DNA of 64,000 nt, from the NCBI RefSeq assembly GCF_014640255.1, contig NZ_BMGP01000002.1:248001-312000 (forward strand), in the 5' to 3' direction. Positions 9,672 through 17,331 of the stretch are shown here, piece after piece. A program made the position numbers and the translations under genes. The stretch comes from Subtercola lobariae. GTDB lineage: Bacteria > Actinomycetota > Actinomycetes > Actinomycetales > Microbacteriaceae. Each line of letters begins with the position of its first letter. Position 1 is the stretch's first letter. The notes under the pieces were generated by a model that did not search any database, had not been told where the DNA came from, and saw only the letters and a program-made list of their open reading frames with translations.

Positions 9672-10451
9672 GTGTCGAAGCGCATCGAAGTCAATGACCT
9701 CAACGTGTACTACAGCGACTTTCTCGCCGTCGAGGGGGTCTCGATCACTATCGAGCCCCGCACCGTGACGGCCTTCATCGGCCCGTCGGGCTGCGGAAAG
9801 TCGACCTTTCTGCGCACGCTGAACCGCATGCACGAGGTGATTCCGGGCGCACACGTCAAGGGCGAGGTGCTCATCGACGGCAACAACCTCTACGACCCCG
9901 GGGTCGACCCGGTGCTCGTTCGTCGCCAGGTGGGTATGGTGTTTCAGCGGGCGAACCCGTTTCCTACCATGTCGATTCGCGACAATGTGCTGGCCGGGCT
10001 GAAGCTCAACAACCGCCGCCTGTCGAAGGCCGACGGCGACGATCTGGTGGAGAAGGGCCTGCGCGGCGCCAACCTCTGGAACGAGGTGAAAGACCGCCTG
10101 AGCCTGCCGGGCGGCGGCCTCTCGGGTGGTCAGCAGCAGCGTCTCTGCATCGCGCGCGCGATCACGGTGTCACCGGATGTTCTGCTGATGGATGAGCCGT
10201 GCTCGGCCCTCGACCCCATCTCCACCCTCGCCATCGAAGACCTCATCACCGAGCTTAAAGAGGATTACACGATCGTCATCGTGACGCACAACATGCAGCA
10301 GGCCAGCCGCGTGTCAGACCGCACGGCGTTCTTCAACATCGCGGGCACGGGCAAGCCCGGCAAGCTCATCGAGTACAACGACACCACCTCGATCTTCGGC
10401 AGCCCCACCATGAAGGAGACCGAAGACTACGTCTCGGGCCGATTCGGGTAA
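9672..10451 (+). CDS. pstB: Phosphate ABC transporter ATP-binding protein PstB
   Basis: PstB is the ATPase that powers the PstSCA importer. The 259-aa protein starts at GTG 9672, preceded by AAAGGA at about 9660. Walker A is GPSGCGKST (residues 37-45), followed by the PstB-specific [10 protein letters not shown] and [18 protein letters not shown]-loop, the signature [15 protein letters not shown], Walker [14 protein letters not shown] and the H-loop [10 protein letters not shown]. The C-terminal [10 protein letters not shown] ending is typical. It is the last gene of pst, followed within 45 nt by a strong terminator. Confidence 0.97.
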   Translation: MSKRIEVNDLNVYYSDFLAVEGVSITIEPRTVTAFIGPSGCGKSTFLRTLNRMHEVIPGAHVKGEVLIDGNNLYDPGVDPVLVRRQVGMVFQRANPFPTMSIRDNVLAGLKLNNRRLSKADGDDLVEKGLRGANLWNEVKDRLSLPGGGLSGGQQQRLCIARAITVSPDVLLMDEPCSALDPISTLAIEDLITELKEDYTIVIVTHNMQQASRVSDRTAFFNIAGTGKPGKLIEYNDTTSIFGSPTMKETEDYVSGRFG

Positions 10452-10495
10452 GCCCCCCCCGGCCCGGTGTGGAGTCATGCCCTAGGTTGCGAAGA

Positions 10496-10527
10496 AGCAC
10501 CTCGATACGATCATCGAGGTGCTTTTT
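10496..10527 (+). terminator. Rho-independent terminator of the pst operon
   Basis: An 11-bp perfect stem, AGCACCTCGAT at 10496-10506 paired with 10513-10523, encloses a 6-nt loop, and a run of five T ends the stem (10523-10527). It lies 45 nt after the pstB stop. It separates pst from the convergent rskA gene. Confidence 0.9.
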
Positions 10528-10596
10528 CGTAACCCAGGCGGGTGCAAGGGTTCGAGTGTGGGGGTTGGTAAGTGTGTCAGCTGGCGGCGCGACAGG

Positions 10597-11469
10597 TCAG
10601 GCGGCGGAGGAGACCGCGAGGATGGGGTTTGTGGTGGGAGCCTGCGAGCCGCCCGCGGGTTCGACCGTGAGGCCGATGGTGTCGCCGGTTGTCATGGTGC
10701 CGCTGAGCACGTGCCACGTGGTAGCGTCGCCGCCGGGCACGAACGTGCCGGCCGGAGTCGCAACGCCCGTGCTGCCGTTGATGAACCAGGCCTCGTAGGT
10801 CTTGTTCGACGGCAGCGAAGGCATGCCCTGCGCCACGATGGCAGCCGCGCCGGTCTTACCCGACCAGACGACGGTGGCTTGACCGCCGCCCTCGATCGAG
10901 CTGTGCGTGCTCTTCACGTCGGCTGCCGAGAAGATCTGCGCGAGCGAGCTGGCAGAGGCGTCTTGCGAGGTCGAGGGTGTGTTCGAGGTGAGCGCGTTGC
11001 CTACCACTCCCCCGCCCACGAAGAGTGCCACGGCCGCTGCTGCCGCCACGAGAACTCCCATCGGCCGGGTGAACCACCGCGACTGCGCCTTGGCGGCGAC
11101 GGGCGAGAGCGGAACGCCCGCAGGGCGGTCTGCGACGAGCGGTTCGGGCGAAGTCTCGGCGGGGAGCGCTGAGGTGGTCGTCGATGGACTCGGGGCGAGA
11201 GCCGAGGGCGGTGTGGATGCCCGAGGCGAGGCCGGAGCATCCTGAGCCGTCTCGGCAAGCTTCGCCATCAACGAGGCTTTCAGAGAAGCAGGCGGCTCGA
11301 CCGGCGCCGTAGCCAGACCGAGCAGCGTCGCCGTGGCGCTCAGTTCGTCGGCCTCGTCGGCAAGTTCGGGCGAGGCAGCCAAAGCCTGCTCAAAGGCTCG
11401 AGCCTCGTCAGCGCTCAACGCGTTGATCGCGTAGGCACCAGATGACAGGTACTCATCGTCGCGGGTCAT
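10597..11469 (-). CDS. rskA: RskA-type anti-sigma-K factor
   Basis: The 290-aa protein has an N-terminal anti-sigma domain (MTRDDEYLSSGAYAINALS, about 1-90), a Pro/Ser/Thr-rich linker, one membrane helix (VLVAAAAAVALFVGGGVVG, about residue 150) and an extracytoplasmic RskA domain with AQGMPSLPSNKTYEAWFI and LTVEPAGGS. The family binds SigK and releases it after regulated intramembrane proteolysis. Its ATG overlaps the sigma-factor stop by 4 nt (ATGA), the usual coupling for a sigma/anti-sigma pair. The partner sigma gene looks frameshifted, which leaves this protein's role uncertain if that lesion is real. Confidence 0.88.
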   Translation of the reverse strand: MTRDDEYLSSGAYAINALSADEARAFEQALAASPELADEADELSATATLLGLATAPVEPPASLKASLMAKLAETAQDAPASPRASTPPSALAPSPSTTTSALPAETSPEPLVADRPAGVPLSPVAAKAQSRWFTRPMGVLVAAAAAVALFVGGGVVGNALTSNTPSTSQDASASSLAQIFSAADVKSTHSSIEGGGQATVVWSGKTGAAAIVAQGMPSLPSNKTYEAWFINGSTGVATPAGTFVPGGDATTWHVLSGTMTTGDTIGLTVEPAGGSQAPTTNPILAVSSAA

Positions 11470-12058
11470 TTGGTCACCCCCATCTCATCTCTCAGACGGA
11501 TCATTCCGTCACGTAATCGGGTCTTCACCGTGCCAATTGGCACGTGAAGTAGTTCTGCGACTTCGCTGTGGCTGTAACCACCGTAGTAAGCGAGGCTGAT
11601 GGCTTGACGCTGAAGCTCTGTCAGCTGACCCATCGCCCTTTTCACTCGTTCGTGTTCGATTCGAATCTCGACGGTTTCGGCTGTCTGGTCATATTCGCGT
11701 TCCAGATCTCGAATGCCGATCTTCAGGTCGCGATCGTGACCCGACTGCGAGGCTCTGACGCGGTCGACGGCCCGGCGATGCGCCATGGTGAGAATCCACG
11801 ACATGGCAGCACCACGCTCGGTGTCGAACTTCGGCGCCGTCTTCCAGATCTCCAAGAAAACCTCTTGGGTGACCTCTTCCGACTGAGCGTGATCGACCAG
11901 TAAACGCCTGATCAGACCGAGCACCCGGGGGCGACTCGGTCGTACAATTCAGAGAAAGCACGCTGGTCTGCCGTGGCAATCTGCTGCAGAAGAGTGTCAA
12001 GACTCACCTCTGGCGCAGGATCTTCACGTTCGTTGTGGTGGGTCACGAGCTTAAGCAT
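11466..12058 (-). pseudogene. sigK: ECF sigma factor SigK with an apparent single-base frameshift
   Basis: Two frames together make one normal ECF sigma factor. The 5' part, from ATG 12058, reads MLKLVTHHNERED to FSELYDRVAP and then hits a stop. The 3' part, in another frame, reads VLGLIRRLLVDHAQSEEVTQ through region 2 (EVFLEIWKTAP, AHRRAVDRVRAS) to region 4 (YYGGYSHSEVAELLHVPIGT). They join exactly at a run of five G at 11927-11931; one more G would restore APRVLGLI. Loss of one base in a homopolymer is typical of sequencing error but could be a true mutation. The 3' frame alone could start at GTG 11924 but would lack part of region 2. Confidence 0.82.
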
Positions 12059-12155
12059 CTCAGGTTCCACCTCATTCGGTGTCGACCCCGGGCGGGTCTT
12101 GACACAAAGCATTCGGTGCGGGGGTGCCGTCGGATTGGTCGAATGCAGAGAATTT

Positions 12156-12551
12156 TCAGCGACGACGACCTGTCGCGGCCACGATTGTGCCGCTGATCAC
12201 GATGAAGAGCTGGGCGGCGGCTGAGATGGCCTTCTCGGTGGTCCATGAGCTCATTGGCACGGCAGGCAGACCGAAAGGCAGGTGCAGGGGCATCCAGACC
12301 GAGGCCACCAGCGTCAGCAACCCGATGAGGGCGACCACAATGGCAAACAGGGCCGACCAGAGGCGGGGGCGAACCAGCAGAAAAACCGCGGCGAGCGCAT
12401 TGACGCCAGCCTCGATGAGGTACAGCGTGCCGAGGTTCATCAGCCGGCCGGGCACATCGCTGACGCTCGGAGCCAGGGTGAAGTGGATGTACGCGTTCAG
12501 CCCCAGGGCGATGATCGTCCACAGTATGGCGGCGAACCGAAACGGTCTCAC
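12156..12551 (-). CDS. Four-helix integral membrane protein
   Basis: From GTG 12551 the product is 131 aa (VRPFRFAAILW...) with four membrane helices at about residues 5-22, 37-57, 62-84 and 103-123. There are no catalytic motifs. The frame stays open to TTG 12581, but the added residues are Gly/Arg-rich and unlike coding. Just upstream lie 42-bp tandem repeats, so the promoter is probably within or beyond them. No family name can be given; size and topology suit small uncharacterised actinobacterial membrane proteins. Confidence 0.6.
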   Translation of the reverse strand: MRPFRFAAILWTIIALGLNAYIHFTLAPSVSDVPGRLMNLGTLYLIEAGVNALAAVFLLVRPRLWSALFAIVVALIGLLTLVASVWMPLHLPFGLPAVPMSSWTTEKAISAAAQLFIVISGTIVAATGRRR

Positions 12552-12590
12552 GCCGCGCCCCCCGCCCGCGCGCCCGCACAACTGCCGCGG

Positions 12591-12702
12591 GAGTCATACG
12601 CGATCTGCGGCGTGTACGTCAAACTTCGGTCGGAGTCATACGCGATCTGCGGCGTGTACGTCAAACTTCGGTCGGAGTCATACGCGATCTGCGGCGTGTA
12701 CG
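12591..12702. repeat. 42-bp tandem repeat, 2.7 copies
   Basis: Identical 42-bp units start at 12591 and 12633, with a third, partial unit from 12675 to about 12702. Each contains GAGTCATACGCGATCTGCGG. The last copy runs into a hairpin, TGCGGCG-TGTA-CGCCGCA (12690-12707). 42 is divisible by three, so each strand reads a 14-residue periodic peptide, but no start or family supports coding. It may be a minisatellite or a set of regulator sites ahead of the membrane-protein gene. Confidence 0.85.
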
Positions 12703-12828
12703 CCGCAGACGCCATAGGTACCGGACCGCAGAAACGCCTCTCGGCGCGAGGCCGCTCGGAGCGGCTAAATTTGGAGCCCGGGGTTACTGCGGCCCGGCTG
12801 TAACAGTTTACCAGTGGTTCGGGTGGGT

Positions 12829-13458
12829 TCAATCGAGGCTGTCCGAACGCCACAGAGTCGCGCACGCTGTGAGCTCAGCTGCGATCGAATGAAAGCGCAG
12901 CGCTCGCGTGGTGAGCTCGCTCGCTCGGCCTGGTGAGACCGTTTCTGCGTCATCGGCGAGGCTCGCGCATCCGGTCGACATCAATCGGCAGAACGCGGCC
13001 GCCCGCTCGAGCGCCACCGCGAAGTCGCCTTCGAAGAGCCCGCGCAGAATCTGGTCGGCCAGTTCGGTGATCTCGTCGGGCCCGGTCGGCGCCTGCGCGC
13101 CGGCCACCACAGGGTCGATGGTCGACGAGATCTCGGCCCCACGCTGAAAGACGAACGCAGACTGCTCGGGGTCTTGCCGGGTCAGCGCGCGCAATAAGTA
13201 GATGCGCCAGAGGGCGCCCGGCAGCGAGCGAGCGGATGCCCGTGACCACAGCTCGGCGATAGCGTCGATTCCGTTGACGTCGGTATACGCGATGAGGCGT
13301 TCGATGACCTGCGGGTCAGGATCAGCCCGCACGCGACTCAACAACGCCGCAGCGGTGTCATGCGCCAATCGGGAGATCTGCGCGGGGTCGTCGCCGCCCT
13401 GAAAGGCCTCGAACGTCGAGCCGGCGAACAGCGTCGGCTTGTGAAACTCGTCGCCCAC
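12829..13458 (-). CDS. Conserved actinobacterial hypothetical protein, alpha-helical
   Basis: A 209-aa soluble protein starts at GTG 13458 with AGAAAGG about 8 nt upstream. It is mostly helical and acidic (HKPTLFAGSTFEAFQGGDDP, then IDAIAELWSRASARSLPGAL, then ALERAAAFCRLMSTG). The text resembles a protein I know as widely conserved but uncharacterised in Micrococcales; I cannot assign a molecular function. It has no membrane segments or enzyme motifs. It stands alone, with the tRNA-Lys locus on one side and the 42-bp repeats on the other. No clear terminator is visible, although GCCGCT-CGG-AGCGGC at 12751-12765 could form a short hairpin. Confidence 0.7.
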   Translation of the reverse strand: MGDEFHKPTLFAGSTFEAFQGGDDPAQISRLAHDTAAALLSRVRADPDPQVIERLIAYTDVNGIDAIAELWSRASARSLPGALWRIYLLRALTRQDPEQSAFVFQRGAEISSTIDPVVAGAQAPTGPDEITELADQILRGLFEGDFAVALERAAAFCRLMSTGCASLADDAETVSPGRASELTTRALRFHSIAAELTACATLWRSDSLD

Positions 13459-13653
13459 CTGAAACCTTTCTGTACCTGAAATTCGTGCGTATCAACGCTA
13501 CTTCAGAAACCTTCGCCCGCCCGGTTCGAACGCCGAACCCTCGGCGGATGCTCGGCAAGAGCACTTCGGGCTCATACTGCTGCCGGGCATCCACTTCGCG
13601 CCGCATCTCACTTCTCGCGAAGCTCCCCCACAGCCACCACTCTGAGAGGGTGC

Positions 13654-13788
13654 ATCAAGATCTCGGGGCTCGGCACGTGGGTGCTCGCGACTCTCATCGT
13701 GTGGCTCATCACGGCGATCGCCAGCTTCGTGCTCGCCACGTTCTTTCTGCCCGCCGTGACGAAGGCGCGCCCGAAGGGCGCGATTTAG
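13654..13788 (+). CDS. Possible small membrane protein, start unclear
   Basis: The frame ending at TAG 13786-13788 reads IKISGLGTWVLATLIVWLIT, then continues as one long hydrophobic helix and a basic tail ending TKARPKGAI, about 44 residues. It looks like a real single-pass membrane protein, but there is no ATG, GTG or TTG in frame near the N-terminus; GAGAGGG at 13644-13650 could be a ribosome site and GTG 13650 is one base out of frame. Either a rare start codon or a one-base indel is needed. It lies 36 nt before tRNA-Lys. Confidence 0.35.
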   Translation: MKISGLGTWVLATLIVWLITAIASFVLATFFLPAVTKARPKGAI

Positions 13789-13823
13789 AACTCTCGGCGC
13801 CAACCCGGTACATTGGTCTGTAA

Positions 13824-13896
13824 GGGCCTCTAGCTCAGTTGGTAGAGCATCGGACTTTTAATCCGTGGGTCGTCGGTTCGAGCCCGACGGGGCCCA
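13824..13896 (+). tRNA. tRNA-Lys (anticodon TTT)
   Basis: A 73-nt cloverleaf is visible. The acceptor stem pairs GGGCCTC (13824-13830) with GGGGCCC (13889-13895), including one G-U pair, and the discriminator is A13896. The D-arm contains TAGCTCAGTTGGTAGAGC, the anticodon loop is CTTTTAA, giving anticodon TTT, and the T-arm is GTCGG-TTCGAGC-CCGAC (13872-13888). CCA is not encoded (CCCA follows). The variable loop GGGTC is normal. Confidence 0.95.
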
Positions 13897-14342
13897 CCCA
13901 TAATTCGCGTGAACCCATTCGTCGCTGCGTGGCATGGCGATCACAGCTTCCGTAGCTGCCCAGGGCGGCCCCAAAATTTCGTGACGCAATATTCACGATC
14001 AGCGCGAAAGACGTTCTGCGCGCCCGTTTCGCGTAACCCGTCATCGGCAACGCATACTTCGAAGTTTGTTGGTACCGCACCTGGAGGACGTGTATGTGCC
14101 AACGGATCGATTGGGCCGGTCAAAATGACTTCCTGCTACATCTGGGAGCAAATCGCCAACCAATCGGGGATTCGTCCGGTCGTTCCATTCGTGGGGCCGG
14201 CGATCGCGGTTGCTGATTCCCGGTAGCTGCCGTCGTCGGGTGCATTCACGGCGACGACTGCCGTCGTCGGGTGCATTCACGGCGACGACGGCTGTCGTCG
14301 GGTGCATTTTCGCCGCCGTCGTCGGCCTGCGTTGAGTCGTAA
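13897..14342. other. Gene-free stretch after tRNA-Lys
   Basis: I see no convincing coding frame here. Base composition is less GC-rich than the surroundings in places (for example 13975-14060) and the last 110 nt hold the 31-bp hairpin repeat. No copy of the tRNA 3' end was found in the window, so there is no visible attachment-site pair, although the junction between core genes and catabolic cassettes falls here. Confidence 0.6.
14229..14308. repeat. 31-bp tandem repeat forming GTCGTCG hairpins
   Basis: Units start at 14229 and 14260, with a partial third at 14291, each reading GCCGTCGTCGGGTGCATT or a one-base variant. The unit junctions form perfect hairpins: CGACGAC-TGCC-GTCGTCG at 14252-14269 and CGACGAC-GGCT-GTCGTCG at 14283-14300. 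They lie just beyond the 3' end of the minus-strand pucR gene (stop at 14343), so they could act as transcript-end stem-loops, though no T-run follows. Confidence 0.8.
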
Positions 14343-15959
14343 TTATGCCGTCGAGAGCCGGAGCCACGTCCACAGGCGTTCGTCGCGATCATTTAGGTTG
14401 AATCCGAACTCGTTAACGAGACGATCGATGCGGTAACGAGCCGTGTTGCCGTGAATGTGAAGCGATTTCGCGATCGAAGCAATGTTGCCGTTCGACTGCA
14501 GGTATGCATGGAGCGTGGCGACGTATTCGGTATGGTTGGCAAGATCGTGGTGGCGCAGCCGGTCGAGGTCGTTGTTGTCTTCTCCCTCACGGGAGGCGAG
14601 AAATTCCCCGACCGAACGCAAACCCAGCCGGGCTCGAAAATCTTCAAAGAGGCCGATTGCTGGGCCTCCTGACTCTGAACCCGCGGCGACCAGTTGAAGA
14701 GTGCTGAGGGCATCCGTTTTGGATTGGACAAGCCCTTCGATGCTCATCGCGATTCGGCCCACCGCGGCAAAGACGGGATAGTCGGTGATATTGCGCGCAG
14801 ACGCGCAGATGTCCGCGGCTATCCGACTGTGCGCCAGTCGAGGGTCAGCCCCTGTCGATGGGATAAGCGCGACAACGTATGAGCCAATGAGCGTGCACAG
14901 GCTAACGTCGAATTGGAGATGGCATGACAAGGTGACCAGGTTGAGCAGGCGGCGCAATTCGCGAGCTGTGTCTAGGCTCTCGCGATCGATGCGGGCGAGC
15001 TGAAATGCGATGACGGCGAATCCGTTGGATGCCTTCATTCCAAGCTGGGTGGCCGCGAAATCAGCATGTGGTGCGCCGGTGAGGACCGTGTTCATGAGAT
15101 CAGCGTTTCTTCGGTCTGCGAAGTCCGACCCTGATCTGGCGTGCAGCATGTGCAGTCCAGCGAGTGGTGCGAGTCGTTCCAGTTCATCGATTGTCTCGTC
15201 GTGACGTTCTCGGCCTGGGTCGATGGTCCAGATTGTGCCGAGCAACTCGTCGCCGGCGCGAACGGCGATAGCGACGCGAGCCATCTCTCCCACGGCTCCG
15301 GGGATGAGAACCGCGTGTTCTGTGGAATAGACGGATCTGAAATCTGAATCAAAGGCTGGGGCGGTGGTTTCCTGGAGCGCGAGTGTCGTCGCACGCCTCA
15401 GATCGTCGATAGGCTGGCCAGATAAGGTCGAGTAGCCCAGGATACGGCCCAGCGGATCGACGATGCTGGTAGCACCGTTGGTGATGGAGGCAATCGAGTT
15501 CGCCAGCGAGTAAAGGTCTCCGAGTCGAACACCCGACACGGAATCGGTTGCCGTACCGAGGGCAAAAGATCTGATCAGCGTTGCAAGATGCACCCAGTCT
15601 GCGTCGTCGCGTACGAGGAGAACGGCGACGCCGGAGGAAGTAGCGATCTCGTGGACGACTGCCAGGTTGCTTCCGTACGCCTTGACTGCGACCGCTCCAG
15701 CTTCCTTCGCCTCTGCGTGGTGCACGAGCTCGGAGAACTCGGGTTCGCTGGGCGCTAGGCCCACGGCCATGATGATGCTGTCGCGCCATGAACTCGCGCC
15801 GCTCGCCTTGTCGTACAGTTCGGCGCTAGAGATGGGGTGTGCTGTCGTGACCGGCGTGGGGTTGAGGCAGACGACGTCGGGGAGGAGCCTGAGAACGTCA
15901 GAGAGTTGGGCTAGAGCAGGGCTGGTAGAGACCCCATTTAGACGAACAGCTGAGTTCAT
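14343..15959 (-). CDS. PucR-family transcriptional regulator
   Basis: The 538-aa protein (ATG 15959) has a PucR-like N-terminal sensor region (about 1-150), a central GAF/CdaR-like region (SITNGATSIVDPLGRILGYS, about residue 160) and a C-terminal HTH_30 domain (about 475-530; YLQSNGNIASIAKSLHIHGN followed by TARYRIDRLVNEFG). PucR proteins control purine, amine and amino-acid catabolism and usually sense a pathway metabolite. It is divergent from the dehydrogenase/ABC/RidA operon across a 109-nt gap that carries palindromes, so it is probably the local regulator. The effector is unknown. Confidence 0.9.
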   Translation of the reverse strand: MNSAVRLNGVSTSPALAQLSDVLRLLPDVVCLNPTPVTTAHPISSAELYDKASGASSWRDSIIMAVGLAPSEPEFSELVHHAEAKEAGAVAVKAYGSNLAVVHEIATSSGVAVLLVRDDADWVHLATLIRSFALGTATDSVSGVRLGDLYSLANSIASITNGATSIVDPLGRILGYSTLSGQPIDDLRRATTLALQETTAPAFDSDFRSVYSTEHAVLIPGAVGEMARVAIAVRAGDELLGTIWTIDPGRERHDETIDELERLAPLAGLHMLHARSGSDFADRRNADLMNTVLTGAPHADFAATQLGMKASNGFAVIAFQLARIDRESLDTARELRRLLNLVTLSCHLQFDVSLCTLIGSYVVALIPSTGADPRLAHSRIAADICASARNITDYPVFAAVGRIAMSIEGLVQSKTDALSTLQLVAAGSESGGPAIGLFEDFRARLGLRSVGEFLASREGEDNNDLDRLRHHDLANHTEYVATLHAYLQSNGNIASIAKSLHIHGNTARYRIDRLVNEFGFNLNDRDERLWTWLRLSTA

Positions 15960-15985
15960 TGTTGGAGAATATCACTAATCAAAGG

Positions 15986-16006
15986 GAATGCATTCATAAA
16001 TATGAA
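15986..16006. promoter_or_regulatory. Candidate PucR operator between divergent genes
   Basis: Two overlapping inverted repeats lie in the AT-rich gap: GAATGCATTC (15986-15995, perfect) and TTCAT-AAAT-ATGAA (15993-16006). A further TGAA follows at 16011. The position midway between pucR (start 15959) and the dehydrogenase (start 16069) suits control of both promoters. Confidence 0.55.
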
Positions 16007-16068
16007 CATGTGAATTGCTGACTGTACGCGCAAGAATCTTGCTATCCCGACCAGCGAAGAGGACAGCA

Positions 16069-17331
16069 ATGAGGCTCCAAGACATCCGCTCTTTGGCGGC
16101 GTTTCCTAAACCAGCGAGGAGTGTGACGGAGCGGTTGTCCAGGCAGCTGCACAGCGTCGAGGACGTTCGCAAGCGCGCGGAGAGGCGGCTGCCACGCAGC
16201 ATCTTCGACTACATCGAGGGTGGCAGCGAAGATGAGGTATCACTGCGCCGTAACCGCGCCTGCTTCGATGACTGGGCGTTTGTACCGAAATGGGGTGCGA
16301 TAAAGAATTTCTCGCTCGACTCGACGCTGCTTGGCGCACCCGTCGCCATGCCTTTGACCTTATCGCCGACAGGGGGAACACGCCTCTTCCACTCCGGCGG
16401 CGAGATCTCGGTTGCTCGCGCCGCGCGCGACGCCGGACTCCCTTATGGATTGGCGCATCTGAGCACAACAACGATGGAGAAGGTCAGCGCTGCGACGCCT
16501 GGTTTGCGGAGGTGGTTCAATCTCGAACCCATCACAGACAAACGCGAATTGCAAGCGGTGCTCGAACGGGTGAAGAACGCTGGCTATGAAGCAATCATGG
16601 TCAACGTCGATGTGAGGGCCATCGGTCATCGCGAACGAGACTACCGGAATGGGTTCACCGCACCGCCGTCGATCAAGCCGAAGACGGTCTTAGAGGGGGC
16701 ACTGCATCCGCGGTGGGCTCTAGGTTTTTTGACTCACGAGGCAATCGCTTTTCCCAACCTCGATGAGCACGAGCCCGCCGGACCTCTTGCTAGTTCGCCC
16801 GATATGTGGCGAACTTTGTTGGACGGCGCATATGAAGCAACCGATTGGGACGATCTGGCGGAAATCCGTGCCAGGTGGCAGGGCCGAATGATCATCAAAG
16901 GCTGTGTCAATCCGGCCGATGTCGTTCGGGCGGCGTCCCTGGGAATCGATGCCGTTCAAGTCAGCAATCACGGTGGTCGGCAGCTGGATCACATGGCGTC
17001 ACCGCTCGATGTCTTGCCTGAGATCGTCCAGGCAGCAGCTGGACGGATCGAGATCATCATCGATGGCGGCATACGTCGCGGATCCGACGTGGTCAAAGCG
17101 TTGGCGCTCGGAGCCGATGCCTGCGCTATCGGCAGGCCGTACCTCTACGGTCTGGCTGCGGCAAACCAAGCCGGTGTCGCACACATCCTGTCGCTCTTCG
17201 CCGCTGAAATGAAACGCACCATGATGCTCCTCGGTGTCTCATCGATCGACGAACTCCGAACAGAAGGCAAATCACTCATCCGGCACCGTGCCAGCCATCA
17301 CACCACCACAGAAAAGAGCAATCAACGATGA
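16069..17331 (+). CDS. FMN-dependent alpha-hydroxy-acid dehydrogenase/oxidase
   Basis: These TIM-barrel flavoenzymes oxidise L-2-hydroxy acids (lactate, glycolate, mandelate and relatives) to 2-oxo acids. From ATG 16069 (GAAGAGGA upstream) the product is 420 aa. N-terminal RSIFDYIEGGSEDEVSLRRN is the family opening; the catalytic His/Arg motif is VSNHGGRQLDH (about residues 298-308), followed by the FMN-phosphate segments IIDGGIRRGSDVVKALALGA and AIGRPYLYG. The stop overlaps the next ATG (ATGA). In this operon an amino-acid-type importer and RidA follow, so the substrate may be a hydroxy or amino acid analogue; lactate specificity cannot be read from the sequence. Confidence 0.9.
   Translation: MRLQDIRSLAAFPKPARSVTERLSRQLHSVEDVRKRAERRLPRSIFDYIEGGSEDEVSLRRNRACFDDWAFVPKWGAIKNFSLDSTLLGAPVAMPLTLSPTGGTRLFHSGGEISVARAARDAGLPYGLAHLSTTTMEKVSAATPGLRRWFNLEPITDKRELQAVLERVKNAGYEAIMVNVDVRAIGHRERDYRNGFTAPPSIKPKTVLEGALHPRWALGFLTHEAIAFPNLDEHEPAGPLASSPDMWRTLLDGAYEATDWDDLAEIRARWQGRMIIKGCVNPADVVRAASLGIDAVQVSNHGGRQLDHMASPLDVLPEIVQAAAGRIEIIIDGGIRRGSDVVKALALGADACAIGRPYLYGLAAANQAGVAHILSLFAAEMKRTMMLLGVSSIDELRTEGKSLIRHRASHHTTTEKSNQR

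Noticed and set aside
12591-12702. CRISPR array
   Set aside because: Units are directly adjacent with no unique spacers, so it is a tandem repeat.
12751-12765. Terminator hairpin GCCGCT-CGG-AGCGGC
   Set aside because: Short stem with no T-run on either strand in the right direction.
12282-12803. Plus-strand frame carrying 14-residue ESYAICGVYVKLRS repeats
   Set aside because: It is antisense to the membrane-protein gene and only periodic because of the 42-bp DNA repeat; no start or ribosome site supports it.
13835-14080. Minus-strand 81-residue frame ending GPVGLEPTTHGLKVRCSTN
   Set aside because: It is read through the antisense of tRNA-Lys; this peptide text is a familiar artefact of tRNA-spanning frames.
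14229-14308. CRISPR-like 31-bp repeat
   Set aside because: No variable spacers between units, only hairpin junctions.
13824-14342. Integrative-element attachment site at tRNA-Lys
   Set aside because: No repeat of the tRNA 3' end and no integrase were seen in the window.
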